Shown here: one piece after another, positions 34,340 through 43,155 of the stretch
How the letters are laid out: the number at the start of each line of letters is the position of its first letter
Position numbering within the stretch: the stretch's first letter is position 1
DNA from: Amycolatopsis arida
Lineage (GTDB): Bacteria; Actinomycetota; Actinomycetes; Mycobacteriales; Pseudonocardiaceae
DNA: 64,000 bases
Direction of reading: 5' to 3'
Assembly: GCF_900115565.1 (NCBI RefSeq)
Contig: NZ_FOWW01000006.1
Coordinates: forward strand, 186,001 to 250,000
The notes under the pieces: generated by a model
The model's database searches: none
The model's input: the letters and a program-made list of their open reading frames with translations, nothing else
Told to the model about the DNA's origin: nothing
Position numbers and translations under genes: made by a program

Positions 34340-36181
34340 CTACTCGCCCGGCTGGATGCTCTGCTCGAAGTAGTCGGCCAGCGCGGCGGGGCTGGTCGCG
34401 GACTCCTGCCCGGTCGTGTTGACCTGGTAGATGAACCCGACCAGCGGCCGGTCCGCCACGCGGAACACCAGCACCGAGGAGTCCCGCCCGCCGGCGGCGA
34501 AGTACCGGCCGGTCAGCCCGTTGCCCTTCCAGTCCGCCTGCACGACCTCACCCCCGCCGGTCCGGTCGAGCAGCCCGTTGGTGTACTGGGTGAGGTCGTC
34601 GACCGAGCTGCCGTGCAGGTAGGTCACCTGCGCCCCGGCCAGTCCCGGTGTCGAGCAGGTCACCGAGACGCCCAGCGCCTCGGCGTCGGCGGCCGCGGCG
34701 GGACCCGTGCCCATGCCGGGGCCGCAGGTGTCGTCGTCGGCGACCCCGCCGGCGAGCTGACGCAGGCAGCCGGTGAAGCCCCGCTCGTCGGGCTGCCCCG
34801 GCTGCCGGCACTCCTCGGCGGTGTAGGTGGGTGTCGTCAGTGCCCCCGACGGCAGCAGCCACACGGCGAGGCCGGTCCCGACCAGCAGCACGACCGCCGC
34901 CGCGACCCCGGCCAGCAGGCCGCGCCGGCCCCGCCGCGGGGTGCCCTCCGCCTTCGGGTAGCTGGGAAAGCTCGCCGGCGGCGGAGGCGGTACGACCGCC
35001 GGGGTCGGCGCCGGGTAGCCACCGTAGCCGGCGGGCGCGGGGTGCGGCCCGGTCTGGCGCGCGGCACCGGCCGCGACCGGGTGGGCGACGTTCTGCGTGC
35101 GCATGCTGATGCCGTCCGCGGTGACGTGGTGGGCGCCCATCGCCACGGCCGTCTCCGGCTGGTCCAGGCTGGTCGGCACCACGCCCAGCTTCTCCGCGAT
35201 CATGGTGCCGACCAGTGGCAGCCGGCTCGACCCACCGACGAGGTAGATGCCGGCGAGCCGGTCGGGGGCGAACCCGGCCGAGTGCACGGTCCGGCCCAGC
35301 AGCTCGACGCTGCGCAGCAGCGCGGGGCGGACCAGCGCCTCCAGCTCGGCCCTGGTGACCAGCACGTCGGTGAACGGCTCGGGCATCGGCACCTCGGTCT
35401 GCGGGTGTCGGGACAGCGTCTCCTTCGCGTCCTTGACGTCCTCCTGCAGCGCCCGCCGGGTGCGCCGGTCGGCCGTCGACTCCCGGCGCAGCAGCCGCTG
35501 CCAGCGCTGCGGGTCGCGATGGGACACCTCGCGCCCGACGTGCACCAGCAGCGCCTGGTCGACGTCCAGCCCGCCGAGGTCGGGCAGCCCGTCCTCGGCG
35601 AGCACGGTGAAGCCGTTCTGGGTCGCGCCGACCACGGCGACGTCGAAGGTGCCGGCGCCGAGGTCGTACACCGCCAGCGCCTGGCCGGGCGCCAGGGTCC
35701 GGCCGGGGAACGACGCGAAGTGCGCCGCCGCCGCCACCGGCTCCGGGACCAGCGAGAGCGCCGCGCCCATGCCGGCCAGCCGGGCCGCGGACAGCAGGAC
35801 GTCGCGCCGCACCGGACCCCACTGCGCGGGGTGGGTCAACCGCACCTCGTCCGGCTGCTCGCCGCCGAGCTGCCGGGTCGTCTCGTCCAGCACCCGGCGC
35901 AGCACCGCCGCGAGCGCCTCGTTGACCGGCACCACGTCGTCGCCGAGCAGGAGGGTCTGCTCGTCGACCCGCCGCTTGGGGTTGGGCTCGAATCGGGTGG
36001 GGTCGAGCCGGGCGCGCCGCTCGGCGTCCCGGCCGACCATCAGCCTGCCGTCCTCCTCGGCGAACACCGCGGACGGCATGGTGGCCGCGCCGTCGACCTC
36101 GACCACGCGCGGCGGCTGCCCGTGCGCGGACAGCACCGCGACCGTGTTCGAGGTTCCGAGATCCACCGAAAGGACCCGCAC
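34340..36181 (-). CDS. Hsp70-family protein with C-terminal membrane anchor
   Basis: The 613-residue product has an N-terminal actin/Hsp70 ATPase domain: LSVDLGTSNTVAVL (phosphate 1), AVYDLGAGTFDVAVV (phosphate 2), IYLVGGSSRLPLV (adenosine). Instead of a DnaK substrate domain it continues with a Pro/Ala/Tyr-rich linker, an RRGRRG stop, one transmembrane helix near residue 420, and a roughly 160-residue C-terminal part with several cysteines outside the cell. GTG 36181 with GGGGAGAG upstream is chosen. Such proteins are common in Pseudonocardiaceae; role unknown, probably sensing or envelope quality control. Confidence 0.88.
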   Translation of the reverse strand: MRVLSVDLGTSNTVAVLSAHGQPPRVVEVDGAATMPSAVFAEEDGRLMVGRDAERRARLDPTRFEPNPKRRVDEQTLLLGDDVVPVNEALAAVLRRVLDETTRQLGGEQPDEVRLTHPAQWGPVRRDVLLSAARLAGMGAALSLVPEPVAAAAHFASFPGRTLAPGQALAVYDLGAGTFDVAVVGATQNGFTVLAEDGLPDLGGLDVDQALLVHVGREVSHRDPQRWQRLLRRESTADRRTRRALQEDVKDAKETLSRHPQTEVPMPEPFTDVLVTRAELEALVRPALLRSVELLGRTVHSAGFAPDRLAGIYLVGGSSRLPLVGTMIAEKLGVVPTSLDQPETAVAMGAHHVTADGISMRTQNVAHPVAAGAARQTGPHPAPAGYGGYPAPTPAVVPPPPPASFPSYPKAEGTPRRGRRGLLAGVAAAVVLLVGTGLAVWLLPSGALTTPTYTAEECRQPGQPDERGFTGCLRQLAGGVADDDTCGPGMGTGPAAAADAEALGVSVTCSTPGLAGAQVTYLHGSSVDDLTQYTNGLLDRTGGGEVVQADWKGNGLTGRYFAAGGRDSSVLVFRVADRPLVGFIYQVNTTGQESATSPAALADYFEQSIQPGE

Positions 36182-36308
36182 AGCTCTCCCCTTGTCCGTG
36201 TCGGTCGCGCCGATCACCGGCCGCGTGACGCTGCCGGTGATGCTGCCATGCCGATGGTCCCGAGGTGGACGGAACCCGGAGGGTCGGCGGCAACCGTAGA
36301 GTGGCCCG

Positions 36309-36698
36309 ATGGGATGCCGGATCAGCGAGTTGGTACTGGACGCGCGCGACCCCGAGCGGTTGGCCGGGTTCTGGTGCGAGGTGCTCGGGTACGTCGTGCT
36401 CGGCACCGAGGACGGCGACGTGGAGATCGGGCCGCCGGGGGTCGGGTTCGGCGGCCCGCAGCCGACGATCGTGTTCAACCGAACCGACCGGCCGAAGCGC
36501 GGACAGCTCCCGCTGCACATCGATGTCAGCCCGGTCGGTTGTGACCAGGAGGCCGAGTTCGCGCGGCTGCTCGCCGCGGGCGCGACCCGGGCCGACGTCG
36601 GGCAGACCGGGCGGGAGTCGTGGCACGTGCTGGCCGACCCGGAAGGGAACGAGTTCTGTCTGCTCCGCACCCCGCTGGAACCGCTGGACTCGCGGTGA
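36309..36698 (+). CDS. VOC-fold protein (glyoxalase/bleomycin-resistance type)
   Basis: The 129-residue protein has two beta-alpha-beta-beta-beta units: ISELVLDARDPERLAGFWCE at the start and WHVLADPEGNEFCLLR at the end. LHIDVSP in the middle carries the conserved His. It is a typical stand-alone VOC protein with unknown substrate. ATG 36309 has a TAGAGT -10 box at 36297-36302, six bases upstream, so it is leaderless. Confidence 0.85.
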   Translation: MGCRISELVLDARDPERLAGFWCEVLGYVVLGTEDGDVEIGPPGVGFGGPQPTIVFNRTDRPKRGQLPLHIDVSPVGCDQEAEFARLLAAGATRADVGQTGRESWHVLADPEGNEFCLLRTPLEPLDSR

Positions 36699-36726
36699 CG
36701 TCGGTGGCGGCTGTCGTGATCGCCGC

Positions 36727-36880
36727 ATGCGGGTCGAGGAGCTGGAGCTGCGGCGGAACTGGGTGCACGGCTGGGCGGTGCCCGCGGCACGCCGCCGCCG
36801 GTGGCGGAACTTGACGGGTACCGCGTCGATGTGGGCGCAACCGGGCACCGGGTCCGGCGGGAAACTGTCGGTGCCCTGAC
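36727..36880 (+). pseudogene. N-terminal remnant of a GNAT-type gene
   Basis: From ATG 36727 one frame reads RVEELELRRNWVHGWAVP; after a frameshift near 36785 another reads TPPPVAELDGYRVDVGATGH. Joined, this resembles the N-terminal strand of a group of actinobacterial GNAT proteins (wAvSRGTPPPvpelgGyrvdVG). The acetyltransferase core is absent; the Lhr gene begins at 36886. Confidence 0.4.
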
Positions 36881-36885
36881 GCACC

Positions 36886-39800
36886 ATGGACGGCGTGGGT
36901 GACGTGCTCGACCTGTTCTCCCCCGCCACCAGGGACTGGTTCGCGGGGGCGTTCGCCGCGCCCACGGCCGCGCAGGAGGGCGCGTGGCGGGCCGCGCACG
37001 CGGGCGAGCACGCGCTCGTCGTGGCGCCCACCGGCTCCGGCAAGACGCTGGCGGCCTTCCTCTGGGCGCTCGACCGGCTGGCCGTCGCCGGGCCGCCGGC
37101 CGACCCCACCCGGCGGTGCCGGGTCCTCTACGTCTCCCCGCTGAAGGCGCTGGCGGTGGACGTGCAGCGGAACCTGCGCGCCCCGCTGGCCGGCATCTCC
37201 CAGGCCGCCCGCCGGCTCGGTGACATCCCGCCGGACATCACCGTCGGCATGCGCACCGGCGACACCACCGCCGCCGAGCGCCGCTCCTTCACCCGCACCC
37301 CGCCGGACGTGCTGGTCACCACCCCCGAGTCGCTGTTCCTGCTGCTCACCTCCGCGGCCAGGGAGTCGCTGCGCGGCGTGCGGACGGTGATCGTCGACGA
37401 GGTGCACGCCGTCGCCGGCGGCAAGCGGGGCGCCCACCTCGCGCTGTCCCTGGAACGGCTGGACGAGCTGCTCGACGGCGGCCCGGCCCAGCGCATCGGT
37501 CTGTCCGCGACCGTGCGGCCGGTGGACGAGGTGAGCACGTTCCTGGCCGGCGGCCGGCCGGTCCGGGTGGTGCAGCCGGCGCTGCGCAAGACGGTCGAGG
37601 TGCGGGTCGAGGTCCCGGTCGAGGACATGGCCGAGCTGGACGCGCCGGCCCCGGATCCGCCACCACTGCCCACCGAGGACGGCGGGGACGGCGGGGACGG
37701 CGCCTACCCGGAGCTGCCCATCCGCCGGCCGTCGATCTGGCCGGCGGTCGAGGCTCGGGTGCTCGAGCTCGTCCGGCGGCACCGGTCCACCATCGTGTTC
37801 GCCAACTCGCGGCGGCTCACCGAGCGGCTCACCGCCCGGCTCAACGAGCTGGCCGCCGAGCAGACCGAGCTGCGCGCCGACCAGCGGTACCCGGCGGAGG
37901 CGATCGGCGAGTCCGGGCTGACCACCGGCGCGGCGGCCACCGTCGCCAAGGCTCACCACGGCTCGATGTCCCGGGAGCAGCGCACCCTCGTCGAGGAGGA
38001 GCTGAAGTCCGGCCGGCTGCCGTGCGTGGTGGCCACGTCGTCGCTGGAGCTGGGCATCGACATGGGCGCGGTCGACCTGGTGGTGCAGATCGAGGCCCCG
38101 CCGACGGTCGCCTCCGGGCTGCAGCGGGTCGGCAGGGCGGGCCACCACGTGGGCGCGGTGTCCTCCGGGGTGATGTTCCCGAAGTTCCGCGGCGACCTCG
38201 TCTCCTGCGCGGTGGTGGCCGAGCGGATGGCGGCCGGCCGGATCGAGGCGGTGCGCTACCCGCGCAACCCGCTGGACGTGCTCGCCCAGCAGATCGTGGC
38301 GATGGTCGCGGTCGAGCCGCGCACGGTGGCCGAGGTGGCCGCCACGGTCCGCCGCGCGGCGCCGTTCACCGCGTTGCCGGACGACGCGCTGCACGCGGTG
38401 CTCGACATGCTGGCCGGGCGGTACCCGAGCGAGGAGTTCGGCGAGCTGCGCGCGCGGATCACCTGGGACCGGATCACCGGGGAGCTGCGTGGCCGGCCCG
38501 GCGCGCAGCGGCTGGCGGTCACCTCCGGGGGCACGATCCCCGACCGCGGCCTGTTCACCGTGACCACGCCCGGCGAGGAGGGAGCCGGCGGCCGCCGGGT
38601 CGGTGAGCTGGACGAGGAGATGGTCTACGAGTCCCGGGTGGGCGACACGATCCTGCTCGGCACCTCGTCCTGGCGGATCACCGACATCACCCACGATCGG
38701 GTGATCGTGGTGCCGGCGCCGGGCGAGCCGGCGCGGATGCCGTTCTGGAAGGGCGACGCCCCCGGCCGGCCGCTGGAGCTGGGCCGGGCGCTCGGCGCGT
38801 TCGTGCGCGAGGTGACCGTCGCGGACGCCGGGACGGCGCGGGCGCGGGCCGCCGCGGCCGGGCTGGACGAGCGGGCGTGCGACAACCTGCTCGGCTACCT
38901 CGCCGAGCAGCGGGCCGCGACGCGGCACGTGCCCACCGACCGCACGGTGCTGCTCGAACGGTTTCGCGACGAGTTGGGTGACTGGCGGGTGGTGCTGCAC
39001 TCGCCGTTCGGCGCGCAGGTGAACGCGCCGTGGGCGCTGGCGATCGCGGCCCGGTTGCGCGAGCACCGCGGGGTCGACGCGCAGGTCGCCCACTCCGACG
39101 ACGGCATCGTGCTGCGGCTGCCGGACGCGGTCGACGCCGACGGCGCCGAGGTCGCCGTGGGTGTCGACGACGTGCTGCTCGACCCCGACGAGGTGGAGCA
39201 GCTGATCGTCGGTGAGGTCACCGGGTCGGCGCTGTTCGCCGCGCGGTTCCGCGAGTGCGCGGCCCGCTCGCTGCTGCTGCCCCGCCGGGACCCGCGTCGG
39301 CGCACGCCGCTGTGGCAGCAACGGCAGCGCGCCGCCCAGCTGCTCGGGGTGGCGGCGAAGTACGAACGGTTCCCGGTGGTGCTGGAGGCCATGCGGGAAT
39401 GTCTGCAGGACGTCTACGACGTGGGCGGGTTGCGCGAGCTGATGGTTGAGGTGCGAGCGCGGCGGGTGCGCGTCGTGGAGGTGGAGACGCCGGCGGCGTC
39501 GCCGTTCGCCCGCAGCCTGCTGTTCGGCTACGTCGGGATGTTCCTGTACGAGACGGACGCGCCGCTGGCCGAGCGGCGGGCGGCCGCGCTGGCGCTGGAC
39601 ACGACGCTGCTGGCGGAGCTGCTCGGCACCGAGGCGATCCGGGAGCTGCTGGACCCCGACGTGGTGGCCGACGTGGAGCGGTCGCTGCAGCGGCTCGATC
39701 CCGACCGACAGGCCAGGGGGATGGAGGACGCGGCGGACCTGCTCCGCTTCCTCGGAGACCTGTCCGTGGCCGAGGCCGCCGAGCGCGGGATCCGCGCCGA

Positions 39801-41511
39801 ATGGCTGACCGAGCTGGTTGACCAGCGGCGGGCGATCCCGGTGCGCATCGCCGGGCGGGAGCGGTACATCGCGATCGAGGACGCCGGGCGGGTGCGCGAC
39901 GCGCTCGGCGTGGCCCTGCCGGTCGGGGTGCCGGAGGTGTTCACCGAGCCGGTGGCCGACCCGCTCGGCGACCTGTTGGCCCGCTACGCCCGCACCCACG
40001 GCCCGTTCCCGGCGGTGGAGGCGACCGAACGGTTCGGCCTCGGCCAGGCGGTGGTCACCGGTGTGCTCGACCGGCTGACCGCCGAGGGCCGACTGGTGCG
40101 CGGCGAGCTGAGTCCGGTCGGGTCGCCGCACCTGCGGGAGGCCGGCAGCGTCGAGTACTGCGACGCCGGGGTGCTGCGGCGGCTGCGGCGGGCGTCGCTG
40201 GCCCGGCTGCGGGCCGAGGTCGAGCCGGTGGAGCCGGCGGCGCTGGGCCGGTTCCTGCCCGCGTGGCACGGCATCGGGGCGCGGATGCGCTCGGCGCCGA
40301 TGGCCGACGACGTGCTCGGCGTGGTCGACCAGCTAGCTGGCGCGCCGCTGCCAGCCAGTGCGCTGGAGTCGCTGATCCTGCCCAACCGGTTGCCCGGCTA
40401 CCACCCTGCGCTGCTGGACGAGCTCACCACGGCGGGCGAGGTCGTCTGGTGCGGGTGCGGGGCGCTGCCCGGCGGCGACGGGTGGGTGGCACTGGCCGGC
40501 GCCGACGTGGCCGACCTGCTGCTGCCGGAGGTCGACGAGGAGGCGCCCGCCGGCCCGCTGCACGAGGCGGTCCGGTCCACGCTGGCGGGCGGCGCGCTGT
40601 TCTTCCGGCAGCTGGTCGACCGGGTCACCCCGTTGGTCGACTCGCCGGTCACGGACGGGGACGTGGTCGCGGCGCTGTGGGATCTGGTGTGGGCCGGGAT
40701 GGTCACCAGTGACACGCTGGCCCCGCTGCGCGCCCAGGTGTCCGGCCGGGGCGCGGCGCACAAGCCGCGCCGCGCGGCGCCGCGGGGGCGATACGGCCGG
40801 CTCCGCGCGGGCCGCCCGGCTATGCCGTCGCGCACCGGGCCACCGACCGTCGCCGGGCGGTGGACGCTCACCCCCGACCGCGAGCCGGACCCCACCCGGC
40901 GCACCCACGCCAGGACGGAGGCGTTCCTGGAGCGCCACGGCGTGCTCACCCGCGGCGCGCTGGACACCGAGCGGGTCACCGGCGGGTTCTCCGGGATCTA
41001 CAAGGTGCTGCGCGGCATGGAGGACGCCGGGCACGTGGTCCGCGGGTACGTGGTCGAAGGGCTGGGCGCGGCGCAGTTCGCCGCGCGGGGCGCGGTGGAC
41101 CGGCTGCGCGCGCTGGCCGACGTGGCCGGGCCGCGCCGGGAGCAGGCCGCCGTGGTGCTGGCGGCCACCGATCCCGCGCAGCCGTACGGGGCCGCGCTGC
41201 CGTGGCCGCCGGTGGTGGGCGAGACCAGGCACCGGCCCGCGCGCAAGGCCGGCGCGTTGGCGGTGCTGGTCGACGGGGTGCCGGCGTTGTACGTCGAGCG
41301 CGGCGGGCGGTCGCTGCTGTCGTTCACCGAGGACGAGGAGGTGTTGCGGCAGGCGGCGCGGTCGTTGTCGACCGCGGTGCGGGACGGCTGGCTCGGCCAG
41401 CTCGCGGTGCGGCGCGCCGACGGGGAGCACGCCCTGACCTCCGAGCTGGCCGAGATCCTGCGGGAGGTGGGCTTCCGGGCGACCCCCAAGGGCCTGCGCC
41501 TCCGCGCCTGA
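36886..41511 (+). CDS. lhr: Lhr-type ATP-dependent DNA helicase
   Basis: Lhr is a large superfamily-2 3'-5' helicase tied to DNA repair. The 1541-residue protein has Walker A APTGSGKT near residue 50, VSPLKALAVDVQ (Ia), TTPESL, DEVH box VDEVHAVAGGKRG, SAT motif GLSATVRP, and in RecA2 ANSRRLTERL, LELGIDMGAVD and QRVGRAGH. The winged-helix and beta-barrel Lhr core follow, and the C-terminal 600 residues are the Lhr-extension tetramer-forming region. ATG 36886. Array C starts 23 bases after the stop. Confidence 0.95.
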   Translation: MDGVGDVLDLFSPATRDWFAGAFAAPTAAQEGAWRAAHAGEHALVVAPTGSGKTLAAFLWALDRLAVAGPPADPTRRCRVLYVSPLKALAVDVQRNLRAPLAGISQAARRLGDIPPDITVGMRTGDTTAAERRSFTRTPPDVLVTTPESLFLLLTSAARESLRGVRTVIVDEVHAVAGGKRGAHLALSLERLDELLDGGPAQRIGLSATVRPVDEVSTFLAGGRPVRVVQPALRKTVEVRVEVPVEDMAELDAPAPDPPPLPTEDGGDGGDGAYPELPIRRPSIWPAVEARVLELVRRHRSTIVFANSRRLTERLTARLNELAAEQTELRADQRYPAEAIGESGLTTGAAATVAKAHHGSMSREQRTLVEEELKSGRLPCVVATSSLELGIDMGAVDLVVQIEAPPTVASGLQRVGRAGHHVGAVSSGVMFPKFRGDLVSCAVVAERMAAGRIEAVRYPRNPLDVLAQQIVAMVAVEPRTVAEVAATVRRAAPFTALPDDALHAVLDMLAGRYPSEEFGELRARITWDRITGELRGRPGAQRLAVTSGGTIPDRGLFTVTTPGEEGAGGRRVGELDEEMVYESRVGDTILLGTSSWRITDITHDRVIVVPAPGEPARMPFWKGDAPGRPLELGRALGAFVREVTVADAGTARARAAAAGLDERACDNLLGYLAEQRAATRHVPTDRTVLLERFRDELGDWRVVLHSPFGAQVNAPWALAIAARLREHRGVDAQVAHSDDGIVLRLPDAVDADGAEVAVGVDDVLLDPDEVEQLIVGEVTGSALFAARFRECAARSLLLPRRDPRRRTPLWQQRQRAAQLLGVAAKYERFPVVLEAMRECLQDVYDVGGLRELMVEVRARRVRVVEVETPAASPFARSLLFGYVGMFLYETDAPLAERRAAALALDTTLLAELLGTEAIRELLDPDVVADVERSLQRLDPDRQARGMEDAADLLRFLGDLSVAEAAERGIRAEWLTELVDQRRAIPVRIAGRERYIAIEDAGRVRDALGVALPVGVPEVFTEPVADPLGDLLARYARTHGPFPAVEATERFGLGQAVVTGVLDRLTAEGRLVRGELSPVGSPHLREAGSVEYCDAGVLRRLRRASLARLRAEVEPVEPAALGRFLPAWHGIGARMRSAPMADDVLGVVDQLAGAPLPASALESLILPNRLPGYHPALLDELTTAGEVVWCGCGALPGGDGWVALAGADVADLLLPEVDEEAPAGPLHEAVRSTLAGGALFFRQLVDRVTPLVDSPVTDGDVVAALWDLVWAGMVTSDTLAPLRAQVSGRGAAHKPRRAAPRGRYGRLRAGRPAMPSRTGPPTVAGRWTLTPDREPDPTRRTHARTEAFLERHGVLTRGALDTERVTGGFSGIYKVLRGMEDAGHVVRGYVVEGLGAAQFAARGAVDRLRALADVAGPRREQAAVVLAATDPAQPYGAALPWPPVVGETRHRPARKAGALAVLVDGVPALYVERGGRSLLSFTEDEEVLRQAARSLSTAVRDGWLGQLAVRRADGEHALTSELAEILREVGFRATPKGLRLRA

Positions 41512-41533
41512 CCCGCCGCACCGCCCCATCGCC

Positions 41534-41617
41534 GTGTTCGCCGCCCACGTCACTGTGTTTGCCGTCCGCGTCACTGTGTTCGCTGTCCGCGTCACTGTGT
41601 TCGCCGCCCACGTCGGC
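41534..41617 (+). repeat. 21-bp tandem repeat array C
   Basis: Four perfect-period units occupy 84 bases: starts at 41534, 41555, 41576 and 41597. The consensus is GTGTTCGCCGYCCRCGTCAC plus T. It lies in the same orientation as lhr, directly downstream of its stop. The rest of the 323-base gap to the next gene (41618-41834) shows nothing I can name. Confidence 0.9.
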
Positions 41618-41834
41618 GAGCTCCTCCGCTCCGATGGCTGGCCGTGCGCGCCGGCGGATGGCGTCGCCGGGAACGCGGGTGGCGCGTCGGGAGCCACGGC
41701 CCGCCCTGCGACGCCCGCTCCGGCACGGTGGGTGGCCCGGCGTTCGCTGCCACTGGCCGATTGCCCCGGCCGCAAGGCCGACGCGCGCCGTTCGGGGGCG
41801 TCTGTCCGCACCGGAAAGCTGCCAGGATGCTGCT

Positions 41835-42269
41835 ATGGCGGACCTGGTCGAGTTCCTGTTCTCCTGCTTCGACGTCGACGAGCGGGTCGCGCTCGCGGCG
41901 GGCGAAGGGCCCTGGCACGTGGACCGGATGCGCGGGGACCGGACGGGCTGTCGGGTCACCATCAACAACGAGGAGGAGTTGATCGCGACGGTGCCGTGCC
42001 AGCCGATGTTCGGGCGGGGCACCGAGAACGCTCACCACATCGTGCACTACAACCCGCTGTCGGTCCTGCTCGACATCGACGCCAAGCGCCGCCTCGTCGC
42101 CGAGCACCTCACCACGGTGGCCCCGCGGGTGGACGGCGAGGAGCTGCGGGTCGAGTACCAGTGCCGGACCTGCCACCCGCGACCGGCCGACAACTGGTGC
42201 CGCACGCTGCGCCTGCTCGCCCGCCCCTACCTCAGCCACCCTGGTTACCGCAGGGAGTGGCGCCCGTAA
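41835..42269 (+). CDS. DUF6221-like protein
   Basis: The 144-residue protein ADLVEFLFSCFDVDERVALA, GPWHVDRMR, HHIVHYNPLSVLLDIDAKRR, then a C-terminal CRTCHP...WCRTLRLLARPY matches the DUF6221 family, small cytoplasmic proteins of actinobacteria and their phages with a conserved IDAKRR segment. Function unknown. ATG 41835 is chosen from the alignment with family N-termini; the upstream ribosome site is weak. Confidence 0.75.
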   Translation: MADLVEFLFSCFDVDERVALAAGEGPWHVDRMRGDRTGCRVTINNEEELIATVPCQPMFGRGTENAHHIVHYNPLSVLLDIDAKRRLVAEHLTTVAPRVDGEELRVEYQCRTCHPRPADNWCRTLRLLARPYLSHPGYRREWRP

Positions 42270-42377
42270 CCGGTCCGGGACGGTCGTCCTATGCTGCGTG
42301 TGATCGACTTCGCGCCGAGTGGGGCGGCCCGGGCCGTCCGAGGTCGGCGGCGGAACCCGGCAGGAGGACCACACGTC

Positions 42378-42878
42378 ATGGCGGTGCGGGAGCTGCGCTA
42401 CTTCGGCGACCCGGTGCTGAAGACACCGGCGGACCCGGTGACCCGGTTCGACGGCACGCTCGAGGCGTTGATCACCGACCTGCTGGACACCGTCGACGCC
42501 CCCGGCCGCGCCGGCCTCGCCGCGCCGCAGATCGGGGTGAGCCTGCGGGCGTTCAGCTACAACGTCGACACCGAGATCGGCTACGTCATCAACCCGGAGA
42601 TCGTGGAGTTGTCCGAGGAGACCCACGAGATCCCCGAGGGCTGCCTGTCCATACCCGAGCTGTGGTACCCGACCCGGCGGGCCACGCACGCCGCGCTGCG
42701 CGGGGTGGACCTGCGCAACGAGCCGGTGACCGTCAGCGGCCGGGACGTGCTCGCCCAGTGCCTGCAGCACGAGACCGACCACCTCGATGGCATCCTCTAC
42801 CTCGACCGGCTGGAGTCCGACCGCAAGCGCGGCGCGCTGCGCGAGGCCCGCGGCAAGGACTGGTTCTGGCGCCGCTGA
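42378..42878 (+). CDS. def: Peptide deformylase
   Basis: Def removes the formyl group from nascent N-terminal methionine. The 166-residue protein has all three motifs: GLAAPQIG, EGCLS and the metal-binding HExxH as QHETDHLDG. AGGAGG at 42362-42367 supports ATG 42378. No fmt gene is adjacent, so it is probably one of several deformylases in this genome. Confidence 0.95.
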   Translation: MAVRELRYFGDPVLKTPADPVTRFDGTLEALITDLLDTVDAPGRAGLAAPQIGVSLRAFSYNVDTEIGYVINPEIVELSEETHEIPEGCLSIPELWYPTRRATHAALRGVDLRNEPVTVSGRDVLAQCLQHETDHLDGILYLDRLESDRKRGALREARGKDWFWRR

Positions 42879-43155
42879 GTGCCGGGCCGTTCGGGGCGGA
42901 CGCGGATATACCAGCAGGGAGCGTTGAGCACCACCGACGAAAGTCGGATCTCGATCCGGACACCATCCGCCCATTAGCCCCAATGGACGCTAGCCTTCCA
43001 CGGCCACGTCAATAACACTCCGTGAACGCCCTGGCCACATTCACCTGATCGGGTATCGCCGAGAGGGGTTGTGGCTGGGGTCGTCTTCGGTCGGGCCTGG
43101 TCGGGGCGAAGCGGTCCGCCCGAGCGGCTCAGCGACTCATCAGGAAGGACGTGGC

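Noticed and set aside
36526-40269. A 1247-codon open frame opposite the Lhr helicase
   Set aside because: It mirrors lhr on the complementary strand, is Arg/His/Gln-rich and has no domain.
41534-41617. Array C (and A, B, D) as a CRISPR
   Set aside because: Units are contiguous 21-mers with no spacers and no cas genes are present.
41534-41617. Array C as coding for a heptad-repeat peptide
   Set aside because: It reads VFAVRVT-like in one frame, but follows a stop with no start or ribosome site and the sister arrays do not keep the same frame or strand.
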